Shown in pieces: positions 10,696-22,519 of a stretch of DNA of 64,000 nucleotides. Both the position numbers and the translations under genes were made by a program. Within the stretch, counting starts at the first letter, position 1. Each line of letters opens with the position of its first letter. Under the pieces are notes generated by a model that did not search any database, was not told where the DNA came from, and worked only from the letters and a program-made list of their open reading frames with translations. Source of the stretch: Ceratothoa steindachneri. Lineage: Eukaryota > Arthropoda > Malacostraca > Isopoda > Cymothoidae. The DNA lies in NCBI GenBank assembly GCA_963969495.1, contig OZ018327.1:37019912-37083911 (forward strand), read 5' to 3'.

Positions 10696-10775
10696 AAAGA
10701 GAGAGAGATTAATATGGAATTGAAAGGACAAAGGAGAGTAGAGTTAAACACGCGACGAATATACAATGTATAAAT

Positions 10776-11056
10776 CTTTCATGAACGCGAAAGAATAATG
10801 AAATGAATCCAGCAAACCGCAAGAAACAGAAAAACATGATAATTTTTTTTCGGAAATGTTATTTCCTAATTCGCAAAAAACTCCGTATAGGAGTGGGATT
10901 CGAAACGTACACACTCGCTGCCTCAGTGTGCACGGTTCGAATCCCACACCTGTACAGAATTTTTTCGAATTAGGAAATAACATTTCCGAAGAAAAAATAT
11001 CCTTTTTTTCTATTTCTTATGGTTTGCTGGATTCATTCATCATTCTTTCGCGTTTA

Positions 11057-11058
<2 letters not shown>
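10776..11058. repeat. Fold-back of two S1 SINE pieces (inverted repeat, about 135-bp arms)
   Basis: The left arm (about 10777-10911) is S1 in minus orientation from tail to head; the right arm (about 10927-11058) is S1 in plus orientation from head to tail. They meet within the tRNA-like part (CACACTCGCTGCCTCAGTGTG), giving a near-perfect hairpin of about 280 bases. The right tail CGCGTTTATGAA enters the (TA)n tract at 11061. Confidence 0.85.

Positions 11059-11060
<2 letters not shown>

Positions 11061-11135
<75 letters not shown>
11061..11135. repeat. (TA)n microsatellite
   Basis: TA repeat that forms the tail of the preceding SINE arm and touches the left end of the second Tc1-like element. 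Confidence 0.95.
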
Positions 11136-11140
<5 letters not shown>

Positions 11141-12659
11141 AGTATTCGTACACCTTCAAAATTAAATTTAAATAAATTTCCAACCCATCAAACTTCATTA
11201 AATTTACACAATAGATGTATATTAATGTAAAGTTAAAAGGCATGAAACATAATTAATATTCAGTAAACTTGAAATTAATGAAAACGGAGGTGAAAAACTT
11301 ATTTGTATAAATCGATATTTGGTGATTAATACTTAGTTGCGTAACCTTTGTTGGCTTTCATAGCCATCACTCGTTTCGTGCAGTTCTTCACGAGTGCGCT
11401 GCAACATTCCTTCGGTATCTCGGCCCATTCTTCTTTGCAAATTACCTCCAATTCTGTGATGTTCTTGTGACCCCTCAAATGAATCTTGCTCTTCAATGTT
11501 CGCTACAAGTTCTCTATTGGGTTCAAATCTGGCGACTCGGTAGGCCACTCTCGAACGTTTACATTGTTTTTACGGAACCATTCTGGCGTAGCTTTCGCAG
11601 TATACTTCGGATCATTATCTTGTTGAAAGATCCATCTCTCTCCAAATCCAAGCTTACATACAAAAAACAACAGATGTTCTTCTAAACTGTCTCTGTAGAT
11701 TGCCAAATTCCTGTTCCCATCTATGATATGGATATTACCGGTACCCTTAAATGAGAAACATCCCCACATGATGCTATCCCCCCCGAAACTTCACGGTAGG
11801 GATAGTGTTCTTAAGGTCGTAGGCACTGCCGTTTGTCCTCCAGAAAGGACGGACATCGTTATGGCAAAACAATTCTATTTTTGTCTCGTCTGACCACAGT
11901 GCATTATCCCAGAACTCAGCAGGTTTCTCCAAATGCTCACGTGCGAACTTCAACCTTGCAGTTCTGTCTCTTCACTAGCAGAGGCGTCTTCCTTGGCCAG
12001 CTCAGTTCATCACTGATGGTTCGCTTTGTGACCGACGTTCCTGCCGCCAGTAAGTCATCTTGAATTTTCTTACGGGTCGTCATAGGAGCATCTTTAACCT
12101 TCCTGAGTATTACACGAGAAGCTTTGGGCGAAATGAACATTGAAGGTTGTCGATGGTTCCCACCTTTTCCCACTTCAGAATGCCGAGTCAATGGTGCTGA
12201 AAGGTATTTTCAGCTGCTCGGATATCTTCCGGTAGCTCAGCGCATCAGTATGGAGCTTCAGCATCGCCTTTTTCTGGTCAATGGAGAGTTCTTTAATCTT
12301 CGCCATGATAATAACGGCTTGTTTGCAGGAACGTCGACTTCTGAATGGCATTCCAATCTTTCCTGAGCTCTTGTTGACTGCTGTATATATTATTGGAACC
12401 TTCTAAAAGCCTTTTGCACGTCACAGCTAATAGTGTCTCTCGTGTCCTTTTAAAAATTAATTTCTTTAGGTTTGTTTCTGTACAAATACTTATTTCACCC
12501 ATTTTCATATTAATTTCAATTTTGTTTCATATTATTTAGTGCACAGAACTTTTGACTTTACATTAATATACATCTATTGTGTAAATTTCATGAAGTTTGA
12601 TGGTTTGAAAGTCTATTAAAATTGAATTTTGAAGGTGTATGAATACTTAGTTCACCCCA

Positions 12660-12660
<1 letters not shown>
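11136..12660 (-). mobile_element. Second Tc1-like DNA transposon, left terminus shortened
   Basis: The right terminus, read on the minus strand from 12660, starts CTGGGGTGAACTAAGTATTC and goes on ATACACCTTCAAAATT. The left end has the matching AAGTATTCGTACACCTTC from 11140 but lacks the first dozen bases, apparently lost into the (TA)n tract. TA tracts flank both sides (11061-11135 and 12661-12728). A single decayed transposase lies between. It is a different subfamily from the element at 4271-5656. Confidence 0.9.
11326..12306 (-). pseudogene. Tc1-like transposase (DD34E type), inactivated
   Basis: The start at 12306 (MAKIKELSIDQKKAMLKLH) and the stop at 11326 (NKGYATKY) frame about 327 codons. 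The N-terminal part is a helix-turn-helix, ALSYRKISEQLKIPFSTID. The core has DNDPKYTAKATPEWF for the second Asp and SPDLNPIENL for the Glu, 34 residues apart. The codon after IENL is TAG where Trp is usual (near 11503). Several frameshifts lie in 11770-12190, for example before 11937. Domain order and length are normal for the family, but the copy is older than the one at 4525. Confidence 0.88.

Positions 12661-12728
<68 letters not shown>
12661..12728. repeat. (TA)n microsatellite
   Basis: TA tract directly after the right terminus of the second Tc1-like element; the counterpart of the tract at 11061-11135. Confidence 0.95.
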
Positions 12729-12732
<4 letters not shown>

Positions 12733-12969
12733 CCCAAAAGGATAAATTAAGGTCATCTTTAAGGAAGCCCAGGGCGAAGTGCAGAGTGAGCCAAGACAAC
12801 ACGTCGGTCCACCCTAATCAGAGCACCACAGCGATGAGGTGGATGTCAGCTCACGTTAACACATCCTCCTCCATCCATTCAATAACTGGTCGCCAATCCT
12901 TCTCACTCCGACTAAAGGGGGCACATGATAAATGCCGCCTCGCCCTTCAGGTATATATATATACTTTTA
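12729..12969. other. Short unclassified stretch
   Basis: Moderately GC-rich DNA of about 220 bases ending in a short TA run at 12953. I could not assign it to a family. Confidence 0.3.
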
Positions 12970-13090
12970 CGAATAATTATCTAACTCGGATTGGTATTAA
13001 GATAACATACCCACTAATAATCTAACTCAGATGGGTATTTAGATAACACTCGCTAATTATCTAAGTCAGATAGATAAATAATTAGATACA
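12970..13090. repeat. Imperfect tandem repeat of about 45 bp
   Basis: AATTATCTAACTCGGAT, TAATCTAACTCAGATGG and AATTATCTAAGTCAGAT follow each other at roughly 45-base spacing, each with a TAGATAA/AGATAAC block. It is a small degenerate minisatellite. Confidence 0.6.
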
Positions 13091-13690
13091 CCCGATAATT
13101 AGGTTTGCCAGATTTAGTAAAGACCAATACACTTCACATTTATGTTCAAGTGAATTCTTTAATTTTTATAACTTAATGTTTAATTTAGTAAATTAAATAC
13201 GTGATTAAACAAAAAATACGTGAAAAATAAATAAAATGAACATTTAAACGGTTTATCTTTAATTAAATTTTGCCGATGACTTGCCTTTTTCCCACGAAAC
13301 TTGATTATGAAATTCCTTCGACTGAGTCTAATTTTCAATTACATTTTAACAGTTTCTATTGCAGTCACATCCGCCCGTAACGAGGGGGGGGTGGGGTGTA
13401 AGAGGCCTACTGCAACTGAAATATGAAGCATAAAACATTATAAGGGCTTCATCGCGTGCAGGAGGTCCTGTGGCAATAACACCTTCCACTATTTTCGCTC
13501 CGTGCGGTCTCGTTGCTATTGCATTCTAAATTCGAGTAAGACGCTGTAGTCACAACTAACGTATTTCTTGCTTTTGTACATTCATTAGCGAGAAAACGCT
13601 TAAAATGGCAAAAATGAGCACGCTTGGTGAACATTAGTGGCATAAAATTACCAATTTGAACAAATGCTGTTTAAATGAAATTTGTTGAAG
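13091..13690. other. AT-rich non-coding stretch
   Basis: No gene recognised. It ends where the 3' part of the I-type LINE begins. Confidence 0.4.
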
Positions 13691-13721
13691 TACAACACAC
13701 TGCCCTGAATCCTGACTAGTT

Positions 13722-16700
13722 TTATTTAGACCATCTGGCGACTACATACTTGGGGCATAAGTCGCCGTAGTCACCAGAGCCTACTACTAGTTTATATTTA
13801 AAAATAAATAACGATATATGAATAAATAAGGATAAAAATAACAAAAAGGCCAGCCTCCTCCAAAAAGTCGTAAGGTCCACAAGTCGGTGTGAACGAAGCC
13901 GTTCCGAGTACAAGGGACAAGCGGTAGCGACCCTGCTCGCCCCGGGGTAACGTGCATCGAGATCGTATTCAACAAGAATGTGCCGAGCAGTCTTCACAGT
14001 AGGGCGCAAGCGAGCGCTCCATCAAATGGCGGTGCGTCCCGCGAGTGTGTCCAATTCGGAGACGACATAAAACAACCTGAAGCCTTCGCGGCATTGGGGG
14101 GTAGGTCCATGAGAACAGTCGCGGCGCAATAGCACGCAACTTTAAGTTCCGATCGACCGTCTCCCGTATTCCTGCCATGTAATTGGTGTGAGGAAGAGCG
14201 AAACGCTGGTCTGGTCGCCCAGTCCTCGCGGACTCCTTAGCGCCCTCATTCCTACATGTCCAGAAGCCCAGTAGAAGATAATCTCGACATCCGCCCGACT
14301 CTCCAAAAGCGTGGCGTTACGGATATCGCGAACCAAGGAATGCCGAGATTCCAATGCTCAGAGAGCACTCAGGGCGCTTTGTGAATCGCTATAAATCACA
14401 ATCTGGTCTCTGAATCGGGCACGTCGCGTAATCTCCCGTACCGAGCGGTGTAATGTAAGCAGCTCGGCCGTGAAACAGACGCAGCGCCTAAAGAGTCCCG
14501 CTGACTTCAAACAGAGGGGATACGGCGTGGAAAACGAACCCCTTTGGGAACTTGAAGCCATCCGTATACACTAGCACGGTTCCAGCGTGACACGAAGGGT
14601 GATCCATAAAGGCCGAACGCAATACTCCCGGCGCTGTAGAAGCTTTGGGAGCAGAGGCATGGCGACAAATAGACAAAGGTGGTACCCTTCAGGGTGGCGT
14701 CCTGGGCATAACGCCGGCGGCCCGAGAGATATACCTAGCTCTCGAAGGAGTTTCCTAGCCCTAAACTCAGAGGGCTTCTCTGGGCGGCATATACACCGTC
14801 GAGATCAGCTGCAAATGCAGTGAGAGCCGTTGACGACTGAGGGAGGCATCGGGCTCGCCCTTACAGGCGAATTATGCACTGTGCACGGCGCAGAGCGAAT
14901 GGGATCTCCCCAGCATCGACAAGTAGGCTCTCAATGGGGGAAGTGAAGAAGGCACCGGTCGCCAGGCGAAGGCCAGTGTGATGGATCGAGTGCACCTTCC
15001 GCAATACACGTTCGGCTGCGGATGCATAAAACTTGCATCCGTAGCAGAGTTTCGAACGAACAAAGGATAGAGAAAAAAAATAGCCCTATCAGCGCCCCAG
15101 ACGCTGAACGTCACGAAACAAAGAATGTCCATGGGGCGGGTACAAGAGACCCTAAGGCTGCAACTATGAGCCTACCAGGTAAGGCGTCGGTTAAATACAA
15201 GACCAAGGAAACGGTGCGAGTCTACCACTTCCAGGAGAACCCCATTTATAAACAAATCTGGGTCAGGGTGGAGCCGCGGATGGCGACAGAAGTGCACCAC
15301 CTTAGTCTTGGCCAAGGAAAACCGAAGCGTGTGCGCTTCGGCATAGCGAGAGACACGGTTCAATGCCTGTTGGAGTCGACGCTCCAGAGTTGGCATCTGG
15401 GCCGCGCCAAAAGAGATCGAAAGGTCGTCCACGTAGAGCGTAGCGAGAACATTTTCCGGCAGCACCGAAGTGATGCCATTAATACTCAGGGCAAAGAGTG
15501 TGACACTGAGGGCACTTCCTTGCAGGACACCCTCTTCTTGCTCCATTGGGCCAGAGAGGGCTCCCCCGCCCTTACGCAAAATCGACGATCTCGCAGAAAT
15601 TCAGATATAAATATTGAGAGGCGTCCCCTCGCCCCCATCGTGTGGAGAATCTCCATGATACCGTATCGCTATGCCGTATCATAGCCTTTCTCCAGCTCGA
15701 AGAACACCGTGGCAGAGTGCTGTCTACGATGGAAGGCCTCGCAGACGGGATTTTCCAGTCGGAGCAGAGCATCCGACATGGAGTGGAACTTGCGAAAGCC
15801 GCACTGTGAAGAAGACAGATGGCCTCCGCTGTCCAGAAAGGCTAATCTAACATTTACTAATCTCTGCATCAACTTGCACATGCAGGAGTTTAGAGAGATT
15901 GGGCGGAAACCGGCCGGGGTAGAGTTGTGTCCTCGGTTTGCGAAAAGCGAGCACAGTAGCGATTCGCCAGGAGTCTGAGAGGGTACCCTCTCCCGAGATC
16001 CTCTTGAACAAATCTAACAGAAAGGCCATGCCTCGCTCACCCACGTGCGGTGTCGCGCACGAAGCGAGAGCGGAACGCAACTCACTCAAAGTAAAACTGT
16101 TGTTGAAGAGTTCTCCGCCTCTGGAGGTAAAGTCTAGTCGGCGGTCTTCCGCGACATCACTACGCGCATTGAATGCTGGCGGAACAGCATCACGGCTAGA
16201 GAATGCGGTCACGAAGGATTCCGGTCCCATTCTCTTGGAGAACGGGAGGGGGGGTCCTGCGAGAACTGCCCCGAATCCTTTTGACTGGCTTCCACACCTC
16301 TGCAGGATGTCTTCCCGTTAAGTGAAGAAACGTATGTCCGTCAAGAAGGGCGGCGGGCGTGCTTCGAAATATACCGGAACCTAGCCCTAGCTCGTAGAAA
16401 TTCACCGCATATAGGCATAACGCTTCTGTTTCAGGGCAGTCTCGCACTGGGCTGAGCACCACGGCCAGATGCTCTAGGAATAGTAGTTAGGCCCACGAGG
16501 ATGAGGTTGACGAAGAACTCAACGGCCTCATCTACCAACCTAAACTCCTCGACTGAGACAAAGAAATCGGTCATTTCTTGAAATGCGAACCACTGCGCCC
16601 CTCGTCAACACCAGCGGGGTGGGCTCTCGGGTGGCAGCGGCCCATAAAATGATATTTGAATGGGAAAGTGATCACTACCATTGAGGTCATCGACCACCCC

Positions 16701-17160
16701 TCACACAAAATCAGACTGTGCATCCAGAAACACAAAGATAGATGGAGACAGGAAAATGAAGCGATTCTTGGGCAGTGATACGTAAACTCGTCCACATTTA
16801 GGACACCTATCTCCAGCTCGTCGATCGGGTCGGCAAGGACTTGACCTCTGAGGTTAATCGAAGTCTCCCCAGAAGGAGGTCAGCAACCGTGCCACGACGT
16901 GGCGGAAGTCAGCTACTGCCTGAAAGGAGGTATCTAAAGTGAAAAGAAGAACAGAGACATCATGCCGGGTATAAATCGCGCATCTTCTTGCCCGACCGCC
17001 ATCCTGTGGTGGTAGGGTCACAAAACCCTTATACCCCGGTACGGTGGGCATGCGCTCAGCATGGTCTCCTGCAAAAAGATAGCCAACATGGAACGGGAGG
17101 AGACGAGCCTTCGCAGCTCCTCCCATTTAGCCCGGAGTCCGGGGCAATTCCATTGAAGGA
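13722..17160 (-). pseudogene. I-type LINE ORF2: endonuclease, reverse transcriptase, RNase H
   Basis: The polyprotein would copy LINE RNA into a nicked chromosomal target. The endonuclease starts at LQWNCPGLRAKWEELRRLV (about 17158). The longest open part of the RT, 15579-15172, holds EEGVLQGSALSVTLFALSI and the catalytic LATLYVDDLSISF. RNase H pieces include VLVYTDG (about 14580), FTAELLTLHRSV, QIVIYSDSQSALSAL and a His-containing WASGHVGMR. A C-terminal RLRIGHTRGTHRHLMERSL and CEDC with a later HILVEY make the zinc-binding tail. Frameshifts and stops separate most blocks, so no functional protein is expected. Confidence 0.88.
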
Positions 17161-19041
17161 ATAAGCCCTCTTGGCATAGCTCGGAGACGACGCGGGGGCC
17201 TCTTCGAAGAGAAGACCCTCACGAGGATGGCCGTACGCTTCCCGGTGGCAGAACTCCGGGACTTATCGGGGGAGGTCGAGCTTGCCATGAGTCTTTTCCT
17301 TCCCTCCGCCTCCGCTTCGGAGGCGAAGGTCCATCGTTTGGAGGATCCACCGTCTCCGAGCCACCCAGCCAACCACTGGGTGTGGGCGAAGGAGCTGAAG
17401 TTCCTTTAGTGCTGTCTTACTTTCGGGTAGCAGTTTTAGGAACCCCGGAAGATGGCCTCACGACCAACTTCAGGGGTGTTGCCTCATGCGAGTCTAACGA
17501 CTGGGTGGAGGCGCGCGGCCATTTCGCCTTACAGGAAACGGTTACGCTGGGGGAAGGGGGAGCCCTGGTTTAGCTGGGGCTGTGCCACCAACTTTACCAG
17601 GGGAGCGCCCGGGGTGGGTAAAACCCGCAGAAGGATTCCGAATGGAGGCAGAAACGACCGTGCTCGTAGGCCTGGAGGGGCCAGGAGCAGAGGGTGTCTT
17701 AACAGTGAGGCATAGCACATCCCAGGCAGCGGCGGGGGCTCAAGGACCAAGCGATTGGCCTCGCTAAATAAGAGACGATCCGGAGCCTGAACTGCCAGGA
17801 TTTCCTTCTCAAGGAGATATGCACCACATTGCTGCGAAGAAGCGGGGTTTGGCTCTCCGCAAATGACACTTGGCCACACACGATTTGGAATTATCATTTG
17901 CGGTCTTGGAGCAACACACACAGACTTCGGGTAAGTCTGACTTTGCTCGTCTACAGGAGCAATTAGTATGGCCGAAGCGGTGACAGTAGTAGCACCTCCG
18001 CGGCAGTGGCACGAATTCCTTCACGTGGTAGCCTTACCAACCAGCACGCACCGACTCAGGGAGGTTGTCACAGTTGAACGTTACAAAGAGTGTAGGGGTG
18101 AGTCTCTAGGCCCCTCCCTGTTTTCTCATCACACGCTCAACCTTGACTGCTCCATGGTCGGCCAGCTCTAAGGTGATATCTTAGAGTGCATTATAAATAC
18201 TTATTATTATTATCTATAGAGTAGTCCACGAGTTCCCTCGCATAAACTACTACTTTCATGAAGTTCATGGTAGAGTGTGCAGCGCCACACTCACAGGCGG
18301 GCCATCAAGTGTCGGAAGGGCACAATCATGGCCGCTTCGGAGGGATTCGGTGCATTAGCCAAAATGCTCCCGTCTGAGAAATTGGCCACCTTCGGCTCTC
18401 TACTAATCACACTAGCTAGAGCTCTCCTCTGATGGATCATGTTGCCCTTAACCAACATGCTGACATCAGTGGAGCGAACAACAAAGAAGCGTCTGAAGCT
18501 AGCAGGCTCAAAAATGCGAGGTAGCCTCTGAATCAGGGGCCTCACTCTGCTCAGTTCTGGTCTTCGCCTGGGACTACCCATCCGGGAAAGCAACGGGGCC
18601 AGATGTGCCAATCTTGGCTTGGTCACTTACCGAAACGGCAGCAGACCCCCCCCCCCTCCCCACAGAGGGAGAGGAGCCCTCGGTTTTTTCTTTTTAGGAG
18701 AGGAGGGCAGGGAATGAACCCGCTTCTCTCCTCTGCCGGTAGAAGCCCCTAGGCCAGATGGGCTGGCCTCAGCAAGATCCTTCTCTGAGACGGAGAAGGT
18801 CCTGCCCGTCACAGGAGCACCAGCCAGGAGGAGATCCTTGCTCTCTTTGTGAGGCCTTGGGGACACAAGCCGTCTTAAGAGGAGCTTGCATAAGGGTGGA
18901 CTCAGGTGCTGTGCTTGGCATCGAGCCCGACTTCAACCCCATGTAAGATCCTATCGTCTGGGGCTGGGTCACCTCAGGGACCATGTCCATCTCAAGGGGG
19001 GCCTCCATGTGCCCCTTCCCCTGAGACATAACATGTTCCAT
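17127..19041 (-). pseudogene. I-type LINE ORF1 (gag-like, CCHC zinc knuckles)
   Basis: The minus-strand frames start near 19041 (MEHVMSQGKGH), shift near 18860, and continue through a basic and Pro-rich stretch (SSPKKKKPRAPL). An RNA-recognition-like part follows with FRRFFVVRSTD and ASVISREPKVANFSDGSIL. At about 18010-17930 comes RCYYCHRFGHTNCSC, then CVCC, CCHC knuckles typical of I/Jockey ORF1 proteins that coat LINE RNA. The C-terminal part (17370-17130) is Ser/Arg-rich. At least three frame changes and several stops are present. Confidence 0.8.
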
Positions 19042-19199
19042 CTGAGGTACCTTTGGTCATCTTGTCTTTGGCCAGTGAACTGGCATCCTTTGGGAAAGAG
19101 ACAGGGGGGGGGGGGGATGTACGATAATCCCCTCTAAGCTCATTCAGGGTGTCTAATTGTGTAATTTTGAATTCAAGAACTTTTTTGAAAATAATCAAG

Positions 19200-19610
19200 G
19201 ACTGGTTTTAGCCATTGATTTTTTTCTTTAAATTATTAGTCACATGACCCTTGTATGTTTTATTACATTTATGAGGTATTTTTTTAATTAAATAATTTCT
19301 AGCATCCAAAACTATCTATTTCATGAAAATTTAGTACTTACATTTGAAAATGCTTCCATTTTCAGGTATAAAAATATATTTTAAAGCATTTATTTTTACT
19401 CAGCCACACAATTACCTAAATTATACTTAACAAAAATATCCATTACTTTCCACTCTTCATAACAAAGAATTTTTTGTTTCAAAGTGACTCACAAACACTG
19501 AATCATGAAGCATTTAGGGAAAAATCTGAAATATTTCAATTGAAAATTAAATGTATTACAAAACAGAATGAACATTCATGATTCAGAGGTTAACTTTTAA
19601 TTTTATTTTT
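19200..19610. other. AT-rich spacer
   Basis: No gene recognised between the LINE 5' end and the hAT-like transposase relic. Confidence 0.4.
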
Positions 19611-19613
19611 TAT

Positions 19614-20830
19614 TTAATCATGCTTAATGGTTACAATTTCCTTATCAAGAAGACTCATTTTTGCTTCAAAATCCATTTTTAGTCTTTGTTTCTCATCTTC
19701 CTTTTCTTTGATCAGAGTATCAGTTTGTCTTTTCTTGGCTTCCATGTCTGTAAGACTTTTGTCTTGCTTCCCTTTCTTTTCAAGATCTTCTTTGTACAGG
19801 CACGAAGAATTCCTAACTGCATGCATAAGTGACTTAGTCACTTTAAACTCAGTTAAAGGCTTCTTAGTTGAAACCAAGGCATTGTGTACAACTCTCTGAG
19901 CAATCATAGACTTCTATTGAAGATTTTTGACTAAGATTTCTTTGTTAATATTGAAACGCTGTTTGAGCGCTACTTGCCCATGAGTGAGGCACAATATCTC
20001 ATAAATAAAGCTCTTGAAGAGGGATGTTACCTTGAAATTTGCTACCTGGAATAAGTGCTCAAAATGAGCATCAAGACAAGTTTTTCTGGAGAACTTTTTA
20101 TTTGATTCCCAGACATTATTGTCAGTGACAAATCACTTGTACTCTGTTTTAATGTCATCAGCAGCTTTTCCGGACAGTTTTTGTATAGACACAAGTTCTC
20201 TTGGCAGGATCTCAATCTGGACTCATACTTGGATGCATTCAGCATCACATTGGGAGTCAAACAGCTGAAGCCTTTAACAACCAAATACTTAAGAGGGCTC
20301 CACTCGATTTTTTTTTTCTACAGCTACAAAGAAGTTCACTGCTTCCTTCCAAAACTGAAGAATATCAGTGTTGGTCAGATGTTCTTGAACTTTTCTAATC
20401 TTTAACAGTGAAGCCAAGATCTACTTTTTCAGCAGGTAATTGGTGAGACAGATTGGTTAAATCCAGACAACTCAGCTGCTTGAAAGATTTTCCCTCAACT
20501 AAATCTTTCTTGATAAAATGTAGCAAGAGGGTCGACAGCATGGCACACAAATACTTGTAAGGAATGGCATCTTTGGGGAGTCAGTTTGATACCGCAACAG
20601 AAATCCTTCCAATTCCGATGAAATCTTCAGAAAAAAAAGCGATCTTAGCAAATAGAAGCTTATTGCACGGAGCCTCTTTCATTGTGACATATGCACCTTT
20701 TGGTTCTTCATAAGTATTCTTGAGTTTGGGGAGAAGACTAATCGCCCTTTGTGCAAATCTTGTGTTTTCTACCCATCTTGTGAACAAAATTTCATAGGGA
20801 AATCAGATTGATGAACTTCCATTTGCTTGC
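19614..20830 (-). pseudogene. hAT-like transposase, C-terminal half (relic)
   Basis: On the minus strand the text runs from MFTRWVENTRFAQRAISL (near 20787) through FIKKDLVEGKSFKQLSCLDL and HFEHLFQVANFKVTSLFKSF to EILCLTHGQVALKQRFNINK. It ends in a charged coiled coil (20000-19614). The LTHGQ...RFNINKEILVKNL block is where hAT-like proteins have their dimerisation region (usually LSHGQADVERGFS). A TAG at the Q/E position near 19915 and frameshifts near 20600, 20300 and 20090 break it. The AT-rich, Lys-rich coding contrasts with the neighbouring LINEs. The family assignment is from resemblance only. Confidence 0.6.
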
Positions 20831-21185
20831 AAAAACAATGTTCATCTCATTGGAGAATCTTTGAAAACATAATATAATGTAGGCAAAAGGTGCCAACATT
20901 CCAAAAAATGTTCTCATCAGCAAACTTGAGGTTGCCAGAAACTACATGCAATGAGCATGTGCCACAATCAAGTAGAGGAGGAGAATTGCCACTCCTCTTG
21001 CATAGCAACCCGGAAACCCATCAGCATAGCGTAAATATTGATATAATTGAGAATGAAAGGAAGGTGTGGGTGGGGATGAAGAAGGTTGTTAAAAACCAAC
21101 CAGCATAGGGGTGAGGGAACATTGTTCCCTCCCCTCTCAGCCCCGATTTGGGATGGTTGGGGTGAGAGGAAGCTGGGTGGCATCT
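20831..21185. other. Unclassified stretch upstream of the hAT-like relic
   Basis: It may hold upstream coding of the transposase (faint minus-strand peptide), but no frame is long enough to support. Confidence 0.3.
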
Positions 21186-21775
21186 ACTCTGTGAAATTAG
21201 AGGCTGACCAGAGAAAGTTGTGGGAGAGGTTATAGGTAAAGTGAGGAAGTAGGGTAAAAAACACAGGCTGTCAGAAAGAAAGAGAAGAGGCTAAGCTGGG
21301 GCCGGATGGGGCGCTGAGTCCCATCACCACAGCGGCCAGGAAGGCAAATCGCCACGTCCCTTACCGGGTCCTTTTGACTCAATCCATATGAATCAAAAGA
21401 TGCATCTCTGCCAAGAAGGGAACCAGACGTGCTTTGAAACGTGTGTATTAGAACCTTTCCCTCGACCACCAAAATCATTCAGGCAGCACTTATAGGGTAT
21501 GTAGTAGACATATTGCTTCTCTCTGATGGCCGTTTCTACAAAGGAAGTGGACAGTATCCATAATGGCGATGTTATATCAATTCTAGTCAAGTCCAGGGCA
21601 TTGAGATTGCTAGATAAAAACTCAACGGCCTCATCGACCACCTAAACTCCTTGGCTGGGGTAGAGTAATTAATAATTTCCTGCTCCAAGCCCTAGTAAGA
21701 CAGTTTCTCAGATAGAAGCTGGCAAGAAAATGATATTTGGATAGGAAAGTGGTTATTACCATAAAGGTCATCGAC
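21186..21775 (-). pseudogene. I-type LINE ORF2 piece, downstream of endonuclease
   Basis: The minus strand encodes VVDDLYGNNHFPIQISF and KVLIHTFQSTSGSLLGRDA, collinear with the larger LINE at 16700-16200 (SMTSMVVITFPFKYHF; GSGIFRSTPAALLDGHTF). With the pieces at 23900-24070 and 24350-24660 it makes one LINE copy that later insertions have cut into three. Confidence 0.7.
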
Positions 21776-21777
21776 TA

Positions 21778-22519
21778 CCGGCTTTTGAAAAAGTTCTGTT
21801 ACACTGTGTTTTTTAAAAATCTTGATAAGTGCAAAGTTATTAACATGGGAAAAGATAATAGAGAATTTAACTATGAAATGGATGGGCATTGGCTGAGCTC
21901 AGTAGAGGATGAGAAAGATCTAGGAGTAGTAATAGATAAGTCATTAAGGTTTTCTAAGCAGTGTATTGAAGCAAGAAATAGGGCAAATAGAGTGCTGGGT
22001 TTTATTAAGAGAAATGTCAGTTACAAAAGTAAGGAGGTTATTCTTAAACTCTATAACTCTTATGTTAGGCCACATCTAGAGTACTGTATACAGGCATGGT
22101 CCCCACATTTTAGACACGATATTAACCTTCTTGAGTCAGTGCAACGGAGGGCAACAAAGATTATTCCTTCCCTGAGGCACCTTGAATATGAAGATAGACT
22201 GAGGGTATTAAATATGTTCTCGTTCGAAAGGAGGTGTGTGAGAGGGGATATGATTGAGCTGTTTAAAATTTTTTCCGGGATAGATAAATTGGATGTTAGC
22301 AAGTTTTTTGAGTTAGATGATGGAAATCGGACTAGAGGTCACCACTTGAAAATTAAAAAGCAAGGGTGTAGGTTGGATTTAAGAAAATATTTTTTCACCA
22401 ATAGAGTGGTAGACTTCTGGAACAAATTGCCGCAGAGGGTAGTAGGTAGTCCAAATCTAAATGTATTTAAGAGTAGGTTGGATGAGTTTATGGGAAGGGA
22501 AGGTTGTGATGGTTCCTAA
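21778..22519 (+). CDS. CR1-like LINE ORF2, C-terminal part (5' truncated)
   Basis: About 240 residues read without a stop to 22519. It is the region after the RT active site: KDLGVVIDKSLRFSKQC, ANRVLGFIKRNVSYKSKEV, LYNSYVRPHLEYCIQAWSP, VQRRATKIIPSLRHLEYEDR and FSFERRCVRGDMIELFKIF. These blocks are the conserved thumb and tail of CR1-group non-LTR elements; a full ORF2 would be about four times longer. Typical 5' truncation during target-primed reverse transcription explains the missing part. It sits inside an I-type LINE of opposite strand. It has no lesion and so is one of the younger insertions, but lacks the catalytic domains. Confidence 0.88.

Larger units (their letters stand above)
13722..19041 (-). 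mobile_element. I-type LINE with ORF1, endonuclease, RT and RNase H (near complete)
   Basis: On the minus strand the order is gag-like ORF1 (19041-17127), endonuclease (17160-16560), RT (about 16230-15170), RNase H (14600-14250) and a C-terminal Cys/His tail (14100-13722). An RNase H domain after the RT places it in the I group of non-LTR elements rather than CR1 or Jockey. Many stops and frameshifts show it is dead. Fragments of the same or a close family occur at 21.2-24.7, 57.9-58.8 and 60.6-62.8 kb. The 3' end has no clear poly(A). Confidence 0.85.
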
